DNA of 64,000 nt from Cylicocyclus nassatus (Eukaryota; Nematoda; Chromadorea; Rhabditida; Strongylidae). Of the stretch, positions 35,401 through 46,097 are shown in pieces. The notes below the pieces were generated by a model. That model worked only from the letters and a program-made list of their open reading frames with translations. It searched no databases and was not told the DNA's origin. Numbering within the stretch: the stretch's first letter is position 1; each line of letters starts with the position of its first letter. The position numbers and the translations under genes were made by a program. The stretch covers positions 44,598,941 to 44,662,940 of the forward strand of contig CATQJL010000112.1 in NCBI GenBank assembly GCA_958299035.1. The letters are read 5' to 3'.

Positions 35401-36561
35401 AACTTCGCGTTTCCGCCGTTATAAACATTCTTACGCGAGTATGATTTTTTCTAACATCTATAAAATTTTAAGTGTTTAGTAAAGTCTCTTTCTTGAAAAA
35501 GCTACAATTCCGAATTCTCCCATTACAATCCCATTCCTTCCCCATGCCCTAATATCAGGGGAATCGATTTTGGAGAACTATTTCTTTCTCTTCAATTCTG
35601 ATTAAAAAAATGCTATTCCTCCACGCTCTTACAGAGAAAAGTCCAGCACGCATGAGAAAATTTTAATCTTTGGTCCCTATATCGCCTACATTGCACATTC
35701 TGTATTTCCGTAACGTTGTGAAATGATGTTTTATTTCAACAACATGTCTAGGAGACATATTGCAGATACTGGAAAATAGGCTCACCCTTACCACATTCTG
35801 TGAATGGAACATTGCTAGAGTCTATCATTAGAGAAAACATGGTTTCTTTTTTATCCAAATCTTTTGACATCTGTTATTTTTCGTGTAAAAAGGACAGTAA
35901 TTTTAGTTGGAATCGTAAGAAAACTAAGCGTGTCCATACGGAGTTAGATGGCCAGATTATTTGCTGTCAATAGCTCTATTGTTTGAAAGAAACCACTGTT
36001 GCTTTCAGCTATGGCATGGGCCCCGTACCCTCGGACTACTTCGTAGATCCTAAAACAGCAATGCCAGATTACGATCAGTTGACAACTGTCTATGCTGGTG
36101 ACAAACACCTCATATCAATCCGGATCAAGGAAAAAAGCCGAATATGGTAGATTTTTGAATTCATTTGAAGAAGGAAGATGAATGTGTTACGATTTAGCTG
36201 GCAGTACATGACCGATGACGACGACATCGGCTTCGCGATTCACTTTGACCCCTCATTCCAGGTGTGTTGTAATTTTCCACTGTACTATCCGCAAAAACGT
36301 CATTTAGGCAAATAATTTGACCGAGATGGAGATTGTCTTCCCCTACATCCGTCTCGAATGTACGAATGTTCCTATATCCGGTCACTATGTAGCAGAAAAG
36401 GCTGGAAATTGTGAGTCGGTCTTTGTACTCATCTTGTCATTCCGGAATTTACAATCGCCTTCATTTATACTGTATTTACAGATATTATTGAATTTGACAA
36501 CTACTACTCTTGGTTCTCAGCCAAGCAGCTGCGTTACAACATCGAGATTGAAGAATTATAA
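23440..36561 (+). CDS. SEC14 (CRAL-TRIO) plus GOLD domain lipid-transfer protein, 11 exons
   Basis: It encodes a 388-aa relative of the SEC14-like GOLD proteins (C. elegans CTG-type), which bind phosphatidylinositol or other hydrophobic ligands and act in lipid and membrane traffic. Exons: 23440-23516, 24429-24591, 30391-30481, 33235-33329, 34389-34546, 34597-34684, 34770-34879, 36009-36146, 36198-36261, 36308-36410, 36482-36561; all have AG/GT borders, the phases fit and the total is 1167 nt. Domains: CRAL-TRIO N-terminal helices about 15-80 (EEQQAIADLR, YILRWLRAKDLRFDE), lipid-binding lobe about 85-265 (MMLVFDLDHIG, HYPLVLKKILIIR, GGNRSENGDPKC), GOLD about 285-388 (DDDDIGFAIHFD, IIEFDNYYSWFSAKQLRYN). 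The ATG at 23440 follows an in-frame stop at 23281; ATG 23449 is an alternative. Introns 2 and 3 hold transposons. Confidence 0.92.
26655..28027. mobile_element. TA-flanked Tc1/mariner-type element, non-autonomous, in intron 2 of the SEC14 gene
   Basis: It starts CAGGGTGTCCCAAAAAATGT and ends with the complement, with TA on both sides. The inverted arms extend about 170 bp with some divergence (GAACACTGTTTGATCGT, ACTCTCTTGTCATG). No transposase frame is visible. Another element (26848-27642) is inserted within it. Confidence 0.8.
26848..27642. mobile_element. Nested TA-flanked element, 795 bp
   Basis: The ends are GGTTGTCCCAAAAGCAAACT and its near-complement, with TA on both sides. Subterminal arms share ATAGAGC-AAGC-TCTACAAAA. 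It lies inside the 26655-28027 element, so it inserted later. A related start (GGTTGTCCGGAAATTAG) is at about 57473. Confidence 0.75.
30117..30349. mobile_element. hAT-type MITE (CAGGGC family), 233 bp, SEC14 intron 2
   Basis: The ends are CAGGGCTTGGCACCAGCTGG and the complement-like CCGAGCCCTG. Flanks CTTGAAAA and CTTGGAAA agree at 7 of 8 positions, fitting a hAT 8-bp duplication. The right end lies only 41 bp before exon 3 of the gene. Confidence 0.75.
31869..32108. mobile_element. hAT-type MITE (CAGGGC family), second copy, SEC14 intron 3
   Basis: It starts CAGGGCCTTGCACCAGCTGG and ends CCAGCCCTG. Internal blocks GGATATCGTTTTTGGG, AAAAAGCAAA and GTTTAGGG match the copy at 30117. The 8-bp flanks do not match, so they have decayed or an end is altered. 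Confidence 0.65.
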
Positions 36562-37227
36562 TACTGTGATTATTTTAATAATGTCGTATATTGTATGCTT
36601 AATTGTACATAAAATTGTAAAAAACACAGGATTGATTGCTAATATTCGATATTAAGTCTATCTTTATATGTTTCACAGTTCTCATTAGTCCTGAGAGGAC
36701 CATGGAAGGGTTTTATTTGACAATGTGCTACCTTTGAGATGCTGCCATAGTTCAGAAATTACAAAAGTGATGATTCCGAGGATTTGCGCAATTTTTGCTC
36801 GCTAAGTTTGCTTAATTACTTTTACACAACGTTGACAAATTCAAGCTTCATAAGAAATGCTTGTGGGTCACAAACCACTTCTCTTTGAGAAAGTTATTGA
36901 AATGAGTTAGGTGTTTAGTAGGTTTTCGCAACTGATTCTGTAACTTTTTTAGAAATTGGCACGCTCACTTTAGAGCATTGTATAGATTATAGTGTGGTCC
37001 ACAAATTGACACAAATTCTCGCTGTGACAAATAAAGAAGAATTGTGCATCTGGAAAATAGGAAATTCGAGAAATTGCGAGGTTATGTGCAAAAAAGCCAT
37101 TAGCAACGTAGACTATACACTAACGGTACGAAAATGTGCAAGACTTGTTGCTGAAGTTGACTGACTCAGCACAGCATGAAAGAAATAAACTTCAAAGACA
37201 AGTGAAGATCTGACGGTCACGAAATTG
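36562..37227. other. Downstream region of the SEC14-GOLD gene
   Basis: AT-rich sequence that should contain the 3' UTR and poly(A) site. No other feature is seen. The inverted duplication begins at 37228. Confidence 0.4.
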
Positions 37228-40060
37228 AACGAGTCACTGTAGGCGAGATCTGAGAAAGAACCGAAGAACTAAGCAATCAGCAAAATCTTCAGCAAAGCTT
37301 CAGTTTCGGAAACTTTGCATAGTGAGGTTATTTGAGCTAACAGAAACCTATAATCATAATCATTTGCTAAATAAATGCCGATACTGCAAACCTACCGTAT
37401 TCTTACGAAAGGGACTTACCATGCAACTCGTCTCATTCTCGTGATGAGCATGTCGGACGACCCCACTATGCCAAAATTTAGAAGAATCTGTACTAATATA
37501 TAATTCTTCCCTTACACCGCTCAACTATCATAACTGTCAAGTCTATGGGTGTACGAGCCCTAGCTTGATGTGTAGCGGTACAGGTTGGTATTATATATTT
37601 ATTACTAGCGTCTACATATATTACAATAGAGGGGAAGGGGGAAGACTGACTAAGCAGCCTTACGGGGCGTGGTCGTAGACGGTCACTGGCTCCTATCTGA
37701 CCTCCTCGGCCAGCTCACGGGAGAGCAGCAGGCGGAGCTTAGCTGCGTCCCGACATCTCCATTCCTTCAAAAAGCCCTCCTTGAGCTTGTTCGGCTATTG
37801 TTGAACGTCTTCCGAGTTATGTGCGTAAGGACTACACGTGTTGCGGCGAGACCATAGAGAACTTTGATTTCGGTACATTATCTTCAGACTGATTGAGTGG
37901 AGGAGATGGTTTAGGCCGATTGGATAACCCAACAGCGACATTCACCTCATCCTAGGGGTACAGAGTGAGCTTGTCCTCAAGCGGAGAGATATACACGGAA
38001 TGAATGTTGTGACGTAGGGACTGCTTGGCAGAGCCAGTAACATGTACTTGTAGGAAGTAAACAGGCGTATTATATCCCGGAAATTGACAGATGGGATTAG
38101 TTGGTGTGGAGATTTATAGGAGTATAATGTAACAGGTTATTGATGAATAAGTGGAAATTGGGTGAGGAAAACGGCTTTTGTTGTAGAACATGATAATAAT
38201 AAATAGCGTGGTGAGCAGAAATTACATAGTTAACAAAGTATTGGATGACATTAGTAATTCTGAAGTTACATGAAATACATACTCTACATAAAATAGTTAA
38301 GCGACATGTGGAATTTTTTTGGGACGTGTAATATAATAAGGCATGGTATGATTTGGCCCGAGTAACAACATAGGCTATACAGCATATGAATAATGCGATT
38401 GCTTAGAAAATGGAGAGGAAAATGCAGATGCTGAAATGAGCACAACAAACTGTGTTTAATTTGATATTGTGGCAAATTTTGAGCGTTAAAGAAATGGGAA
38501 TTTTTTTCGTTGCCTAGTACGAAATATTTTTTCCATTCTTTGGTCGGTTCAAAGAAATTCATGCTTATGGATAATCGCAGCGGTGCAGCAAAATATGTGT
38601 AGACAAACTCACGTTGAGAAAGATGGACAGCAAAAAATAAAACCCTGATAGTCGGATTTTTCCAAATAACTTCCGTTTAAAAATTGACTTGCGGTCGTGC
38701 AACCAATTTCAAGACTTTGATTAAATAAAACAAACATGATCTCGTTCATCTTCTGATGTTTCCTTTCTCAATTTTTTTTTCAAATAGTGCGTTTTGGAAG
38801 CATTAGCCGATGTTCGACATAGACAACATGAAAATGTAAACCAAATTATACAAAGTAAAGTAAGCACAGTACGTTTCAGCAAAGAAAATTATACGTATAG
38901 AACGCTTCCACTGCAAAAACTACGATATGTAGCTTATGGGTTATAAGTATGAGAACTTCAGCGAAAATGATCCTAACATCATGTGCGGTAATTCACGACT
39001 AATTTGCAAATTATGAAAGCTATCTATGTTTCTTCAACGTCCAGATCCAATCTAGAAAATTCTATGCAATGATCGTTCCTGAATTCAGCTGAAATCTGTA
39101 AAGGAATCATTACCATTTTCTAGGAAAAAATGAGGATGGGTGACGTAGAACGTTCTAGACAGTTTTGGGATATCCTTCGTTCAAAAAATACAGTCTGAAT
39201 AAAATTCAAAAAAAATTTGATTCTATTGTTTGTAGTCAGCTCGCACTCTTTGCCAAATAAAAATGCAGTCATTGCTTTTGAATGGACTATCGATTTGGAT
39301 ATTCCACTATGTTTGAAAGACCGAGGATTTTTCTGATGATACATGGTTTTTTTAGTGTGTTGATTACAAAAAGAGTTGTTTTCTGAAACAATCTTCATTC
39401 AGCTACAAGCAATATCCTCTGAAAATGTTGCGCTGTAGTTAATTCTACGAACGTAATGCAGACTTGGTTTGTGCAACTGCACAAAACTGGAGGAACTGGT
39501 ATATTCCAATGTTCTAACCAATAATGGGTCCACTGTATGAAGCTGAATACTTTTGCGCATATTTTGGTAAAACTTCAGAGAACATAAAGAGGTCTCATCT
39601 AATATTTCAATGTGTATCTCATGATGTACGGAAAAAGCTATTGAGGACAACTTCAATCACATCGAGGAAAAATTATCTTAACACTCAAATTGAAAAACTT
39701 TGAAAATTTCGAAGAAAGAAAACTATTCACGTCTGAATATCTCCTTTTTTTCATTGCCTATTTAGTGGTTCAGCTTTCTTGCCACACCAACCAACACCAT
39801 ACACCAAAACCGATTTATTGCCACGAGGACGAGGCCTCAAACTTGGGTAATTAAACCGTGATCTTTACTTTGCAAATAAACACATTATGCGATGATTCAA
39901 TCATAATCTGATGTCCAAGCGATTTACCTAGGCGCTACAAAAGCAAAGTCAAATGATCAAAACGCGTATAAAGCTTGCGGGCTCATGAGTGAATAAAGTG
40001 GGAAAAGAAGACGATTCCCATCGGGGCGACGAAGATTCCTTGCCGCGTGACAGTTGCATT
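37228..40060. other. Region 3' of the BEL/Pao element
   Basis: Same sequence as 5914-8746, in reverse. No gene and no recognisable LTR; it may conceal the 3' end of the element. Confidence 0.5.
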
Positions 40061-41296
40061 TTATACTTGTTGTTGATAGTCGCCGGCGCTCTCTGTAAAG
40101 ATCAGCTTACAAGATAGGAAGATACATGGGTTACTGTAATAAGCAAGAGATCGCGCTTCCAAGCAGCGATACTCCGCCCCACCTTGATGATGTTCCGCGA
40201 GCCTTTTCAATTCTTGTTGGAGGCGCGCCAATTTGGTTTGCGTTGTATGGAGTGCGCCCCGGGCACGTTGGAGTCTTGAGCGTATTATCAGACTTTTGTC
40301 TGAGAGGTCACAGACGGCCGAGTTGTGGCCATATCGCTTGCAATGGAAGCAAGGCGTTGGCCATTTGTAACAGTCTCTTCCCCCCGGGCAGACGATCTTC
40401 AGTACTTGGAAGCAGATGTGGCACTTTCTTTGGGCATCAAGCATGCTGATTCGTGTGGTGCTGTTTTGTACTTCAGGGCAGGAATCCGAATAATGTTGCA
40501 TGGCGACTTTACAAAAGGCACATCTTATAAATCGTTCACTGTCTCGTCGAATTCCGCCCTGCAGGATTTTCCTTGGCGCACACGTGGGCTTTTGTTCTAG
40601 CTCTTCTATCAGCATCTCGAGGTCACCAATCGCCTGTTGTGCCTGGAGGACTTCTACTTGCAGCTCTTGCTTTCTTCTTTCATCTTCGGCTCTTTGTTCA
40701 TCCTCGACGATCTCGTCCACGATTTGAAACGAACTTCCTCCATCGCTTTCGGGATCATCGAAGACCAGTAGGTCTTGGTCGTTGCTCCTTTCTCCCATGT
40801 TGGTGTTCATATCACGCTCGATCGTTTCCTGCTTCGCCGTTTCTTCCTTTTTCTGTGACTCCAACGCGTCCAAACGTAGTTGCATTTCCTCTCTGCTCAT
40901 GTCAGAGTCCCAGGTGCTCTCTGATGATGTGCGTGGGTGTTTGTTCCCTTGACCGCTGCCCGAACGACTGCGTACTCTTTTCGAAGTGCGCTTTTGTGCG
41001 AATTGCTCTTCCTTTGGGTCGGCATGTTGTTGTTGTTGTTCCAGTGAATCATGATACGCCTGCATGCTCTCCGAAATGGTTGGCTCGCGTTCGGTGATGT
41101 CTGGCTCATTTTCCTCCCGAGGTTGTTCTTCGATCTCCACCTCGTTTGTTTCGCCGTGTTGCACGGTCTCGCCCGGGCCACCGAATCTCTCGCATGCTTC
41201 TTCAAGGGCCTCCATTGCACTAATCAGTTGTCTCAAGGCTTGTGATACTTGGTCCATTCCTCTTTTGAAATTGTCCTTTTCGGTTTCGGTGTTCAT
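40061..41296 (-). CDS. Intact third ORF of the BEL/Pao element (zinc cluster, coiled coil), 411 aa
   Basis: Identical to 4678-5913. It is the only undamaged gene of the element. Its cysteine/histidine array (about 258-330) follows the gag plan of this same element: C-x2-C-x6-H-x5-C, an arginine/lysine-rich spacer, C-x2-C, then CFHCKRYGHNSAVC. This suggests an origin as a second, diverged gag-like gene. The glutamine/glutamate-rich N-terminus is unlike gag. A T-rich acceptor ends two bases before its ATG. Possible roles are RNA binding or assembly, but this is inference. Confidence 0.75.
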   Translation of the reverse strand: MNTETEKDNFKRGMDQVSQALRQLISAMEALEEACERFGGPGETVQHGETNEVEIEEQPREENEPDITEREPTISESMQAYHDSLEQQQQHADPKEEQFAQKRTSKRVRSRSGSGQGNKHPRTSSESTWDSDMSREEMQLRLDALESQKKEETAKQETIERDMNTNMGERSNDQDLLVFDDPESDGGSSFQIVDEIVEDEQRAEDERRKQELQVEVLQAQQAIGDLEMLIEELEQKPTCAPRKILQGGIRRDSERFIRCAFCKVAMQHYSDSCPEVQNSTTRISMLDAQRKCHICFQVLKIVCPGGRDCYKWPTPCFHCKRYGHNSAVCDLSDKSLIIRSRLQRARGALHTTQTKLARLQQELKRLAEHHQGGAEYRCLEARSLAYYSNPCIFLSCKLIFTESAGDYQQQV

Positions 41297-41364
41297 TTCT
41301 AAAAAAAAACAAAATATCTATAAGTTTCTACAAAGAAAATTTCTACGTTTCTCATCATTCTTTT

Positions 41365-41786
41365 TCACAATTCTTTCGCGTGCATGGGTAATATTTGCAT
41401 GCGCATGTTTTTCCGGCAGCGACGTAGTGTAATGCGTATCAAAATAGCTGTGATGCGAAATGGTAGGCATAGGATTGTGATGAGTGCCCGCAAAAGTAGG
41501 CGCACGAGGCATAAGCCTACAGTCTGAAAGAGCGCGTAAGAAATGACGAGTGCTAACGCGACAGCTATGAGTGCGATGACCACAGTTTTGTACCATGTCA
41601 AATATACGTCCAAAAGATGCGAGAAATCTGGCCATTCTATTTCTCCGTATGTTGTGTTATTGCTTTCTAGAGCTCGTAGGAGATGTAGCTGAATGTCTCC
41701 TACATATTTCAGAACGCCGGATAGGATGAAGTATTTCCTTGTTTTTCCGCATGAAATTGAACAGTTGATCAGCTGCCGCGCTGTGC
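41365..41786 (-). pseudogene. Glycoprotein tail with membrane anchor, out of frame
   Basis: Identical to 4188-4609. A hydrophobic anchor and a basic tail lie in another frame from the ectodomain. Confidence 0.7.
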
Positions 41787-43952
41787 TCAAATGGAAATGT
41801 AAGGTGGAGGTTGGTACAGTCGAAGAACATGGTACCACAAAGAGGCTGTATTTTCGCAGACAACTTCGCCTATGGTCTGTTTTGGAGAGGTGCACTCGAT
41901 TTTTGCGACTGCTCCTAAAGCGCAATTGTAACATCCCGTTAATTCGGCATTTTGTATAGCGCAAACGTCATCTCGGACTTGTAGGATGGCGGTATCAATT
42001 TTTCCCTTTATGCTGAGTATCACCTCAGCGGAAACCATGTGCGGTATTTTCGCCATTACGATACCTTTAAAGCTATTTATTTGCCATGAGGCTGTGTTTA
42101 TAGGCAATTTACGTTGGATTTGATGGAATTCTTGTTCAATGTCTTTTTGAGGGCATTGGCATACTATTTTGTTTTCTGCTGGTGTGCAAATGCAGTTGTC
42201 TGACAAGGTGCATTCAAACAAACTCGCTGCTCTGCTGGAATTACACATGAGATCTGGTGTAAACGTAGTTCTCCACAAGGCTGTATCCTTGCCATTAGTG
42301 ATAAAGTGATCATGCAGTAATGGGGTGGGAGGAAGCGAGATGGAGGTTAGTGTTATGCGCAAATTTGGGAGATCGAATGGGATGTTTGGAGTAGTTGAGA
42401 TTACGAAGCGTTGTTTTCCCAAGTGCAAAGTTTCTCTATAGATGTCTAGTTTGATATCTTCTCTCCATCGTTCGCATCTAAAAATCTCGTAAACGTCTGA
42501 GTTTTTGGGTGTGGCATAGATTCGATAAAAAAGACAACCGGAGCTTGGGTAGAAACAATCACAACCTAGTCCTCCACAGGATTCTAGGCAACCTGTTCGA
42601 CCCGGAAATTGATTCCCCTGCTGTAGCTCCGGAATGATGCTGTTCGCATTGATTGCAGCGCACTTTTGACCTGTACATGATCCCATGTGGGGGCAACGCT
42701 TGCTGTCTACGACTTGTAGATTAGTTGCTCTAGTGAAAAACAATGTTTCTTTGTCGCAGTACAGTCTGAGCCCTTTCCACCGTACTTTGATGTTTTCTAT
42801 GTGGGAGCCGTTTCTAGTTAAGCGTAAGCACGCTTCTTGTTTAAAAGTGCTTAGTTTGAGAACTTCTTTGATTGCAATAGAACATGATTCTTTTTCGTTA
42901 GCTTTCTCGCAAATAGTCAAGTGGTGTTCCAGGACGTCTATCTGTTGACATGCTGAGGTAGTGCCAATCCCAGACACCACTGATACTACTATCGCCAAAG
43001 CCTCGGTTAAGCGCGTTGATCTTGATCGATGACGTGCTTTTTGACAGCGACGCCGTATAGCGCGGACACATTGCCATCCCTTGTTTAGCAATAGTTTGAT
43101 TGTTAGCAGGAGTAGCCAAAACAAGACTCTTATGGGTTTTCCGATGGTCACTGGCACATACAGTGCGAGATGAACCGCTGCAATTATCCCATAGAGTATC
43201 AGTGCGAGAGAAATGATGGCTCCTATCGGCCAGCATTCTGGGTTTAGTATCACTGTTGCGCAGAACCAGCAGTCTATGTTATCGCAAAAACTTAGTTTGT
43301 CACACAGTTTTTCTGCTGTTCTTGTTCGACCATTTTCATTCCATTTCAAGGTAACAAGATGATCATGCAAAGTGACACTTGGAGAGAACACCATCAAAGT
43401 TTTCCCTGGTTGTAAGTTTTGGAGCTTACATTGGTTATCAGCGCAGACTTCAGTTGTCCTAGTTTTTGACGTTTCTATCACAATGCCGTTTTTCGTGCAG
43501 GACAACATGATATCGTCCATTTTTGAGGTCCAGGTACCTATGATGCAGTGAAATAACATTATATGAAATAAGAACCATTTCGCATTGATTTTCGATGGTT
43601 TTTTCTGAATATTTTCTGTGATCGTGCAATCCACGTAGTTTGTCTGTTTATGTGGTCGCAAGTTATAAGAGTGAGTAGTGCATTCTTGGTTTATAGGTGG
43701 ATCTTCTACTACTTCCTCATTTTCTTTTTGGTAGTGATCTTCGCTGATTTCCAAGGGGATAATGAGTTTAACAGGTCGACGAATTTTTCTGTTTTTGTTT
43801 GTCATCAGCTCAGCTTCTCGTGGCTCTCCATTTACAAATTTGTCAAGTTTCGTAATTCTTGCGACTTTCCAATCATTTCTTGGTAAAACTGGGTCACTTA
43901 TCAGGACTACATCGTCAATTTGGGGTGTTGTTGCAATGGCGTTTCTCCGCAA
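41787..43952 (-). pseudogene. Integrase C-terminus and phlebovirus-type glycoprotein, frameshifted
   Basis: Identical to 2022-4187. The DUF5641-type integrase end is joined in frame to a two-part membrane glycoprotein. The Gc-like part has many cysteines, including CPHMGSC, CLESCGGLGCDC and CICTPAENKIVC. In BEL elements such proteins are thought to allow cell entry, as in retroviruses; here the frame ends before the membrane anchor, so a working product is not expected. Confidence 0.78.
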
Positions 43953-45417
43953 TGTTTTTCTTGTGTTTTTCTCTTAGGCTGACAAGGTATTGATGTTTCC
44001 AAATTTTCCAGAACTGTTCTGTGATTGCGCATGAAGATTGCAAGGCTTTTTCTGCTTGGAGGCGGGTTTCTAAAGCTTGCTTTTCTTCGCGAGGGTAGTA
44101 GGTGGGATCGTCCGAGAGTTCTTCTCGTGAGTATGGAAATGTCAAAACTATGTTGCGCTGCACGAAATCGATTGGACGTATTATGTTAAGTGAATTTCGG
44201 TCTGATCCCTGATACGTGAGTGGGCGCGAATTGAGGCACGCCTCGATTTCCGTCATTACAGTAGTTAGGTGGTCCAACGAGGAAATAGCTGATGGTCTTA
44301 TGGCTTTGTATAGCGAGTATTTTATGGATTTGATGAGTCTTTCATAGAACCGTCCTTGCCATGGGGCATAAGGGGTTATATGTCGCCATTCTATGTTCTG
44401 GTTTTCCATCAAGCGAAGAGACTCCGCATTTACTTGTGGTTGTTGTTCGGTGCTGAGAATGGTCTCACTTAGCAAAAACGTGGGTGCGTTATCGCAAGTT
44501 ACCGAGTCTGGTACTCCCCGTCGCGCTATGAATCTACGGAAAGCGTTGAGAAAGTCGTTCGTTGACATACTTTTTACTACTTCCAAATGAATCAACCGTG
44601 TTGTAGCGCAAGTGAAAATGCAGCCATAGGCCTTGACCGGTACCTCGTTCTCATGAATGACAGGAAGGTCGAAGAAATCTAGACCGATATGTTGGAAGGT
44701 TCGACTCTGCTGAGTACGAAATCCGGGTAAACTTGATGAATCAGGGTATCGGTACGGTAATCCATTAAATCGTTTGCACTGGAAACACGTGCCGATCAGT
44801 TGTCTTACTTGCTGCCGAAGTTTTGGCACCCAGTAGTGTTCACGAACGACGGCAATCGTGTGTTCAATGCCGTGGTGGTACCTACTATGCGCTTCTTGCA
44901 ATAGCAGCTTTGCCAGTTCCGTTTTGGGTGCTACAAAGATAGGGGATTTTGCATCTGGATTTAATGCAGAATTGTCCAGTCTTCCCCTGGATCGCCAGAT
45001 CTTTTCTTGATCTTGAAATAGGCGTAAAGTATTTTCCATTGATTTTCTATACTGATCACTGAGGTGGACTGTTTGATGATTTCTGAGGAGAACCAACTCG
45101 GCTGTTTTCATGAGTTTCGCGTCAACTCGTCTCTGTGGAGGAGGAATGTTTAGCTCCTGTAGTTCCGGATGACTTGCTATGATTTCACTTCTTCTTTGTT
45201 GGGATAAGCCCTTTAAGGACTTTAGCACGAATAGGAGTATCCATGACATGACTCTTTTCGCTGCTGTAAAGGTACTGTATCTTTGCAGTGTTAAGATTTC
45301 AACCGGTTTCTCCTCTTCTGTCTGCCCCAACATGGGATTCAGTATGACTGTTGGTTCCGTATTTTGGTTAGCAAAGCTGAATTCCGAAGTGGGCCATTCG
45401 GAGTGGTGTTTTGTCAA
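43915..45417 (-). pseudogene. BEL integrase
   Basis: Identical to 557-2059: the HHCC region, aspartates in GLDFFDLP and TCDNAPTF, and glutamate in RFYERL. The frame closes at 43915, while its C-terminal domain continues in another frame from 43952. All three catalytic acids are present, so only the frame changes disable it. Confidence 0.88.
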
Positions 45418-45752
45418 AAATTGAGGACCCCTCCACCACGATCTTGTATCTGTTCCTTTGTTAGTCCTCTGGTGGCTGCATCAGCAGGGTTTTCATTTGT
45501 GGGAACATGTTCAAGGTGTACGTTATGTCCCATCTCTTTCAGTTTCTCCAGAATTTTTTGTATCTCTGCAATCCTGTTGCTAACTAGAACTCCTACTTTA
45601 CTGCTTCCTTGTTTCGCGAAAACCCAATGTAGAGCAATTTCTGAATCGGATAGGATGTAGATTTCTTTCGAATCGGAGTAGATGTCACTGCCAAATCCTG
45701 CACATATTGAAAATGCCAATCTTACCGCTATGGTTAACGCGTTCATCTCCAT
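45414..45752 (-). pseudogene. BEL pol, RNase H-like segment
   Basis: Identical to 222-560. It holds SDSEIALHWVF and VPTNENPADAATRG and loses frame near 45438 before integrase. Confidence 0.8.
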
Positions 45753-45833
45753 TTTCGGTATGGTTGTTTTTGCTTGGATTGAGGGAAATTTACACTTGGC
45801 GGCGACTAAAGTAGCTGCATGATTATTGAATAG

Positions 45834-46097
45834 CTAAGCGCATGCTGCCATCGCTATCTCACTGGCATCCGAAAAGATAGCTAGTCTAGTGTTATGTGGG
45901 ACCCTTCTTTGAAACGATTTCTGAAACCCATCTGCTTGTAACCTTAGGGCGTTCCATTCTTTGATAAGATTATCGGGCAGAGGCGTATCCCAGTCAAGTT
46001 TATTTTTCCACAACTGTTGTTGAAATCTTTTCGGCTTTGTCAGAAGCGGGGCTAACCACCCAAAGGGATCATATATTGAAGCGATTCTCCTGGCCAC
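45834..46097 (-). pseudogene. BEL pol, RT to RNase H junction
   Basis: It reads RRIASIYDPFGWLAPLLTKP, the conserved Pao sequence after the RT palm, then IFSDASEIAMAACA, the first RNase H strand with its aspartate. It is in a different frame from the RT and stops at TAG 45834-45836, after which the same frame continues to the segment at 45414-45752. Confidence 0.82.

Larger units (their letters stand above)
37228..45973 (-). repeat. Inverted duplication, right arm (partner 1-8746)
   Basis: This is the exact mirror of 1-8746. The similarity ends at 37228, where the partner meets the N gap. It includes 2.8 kb that is not recognisably retroelement. Confidence 0.95.
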
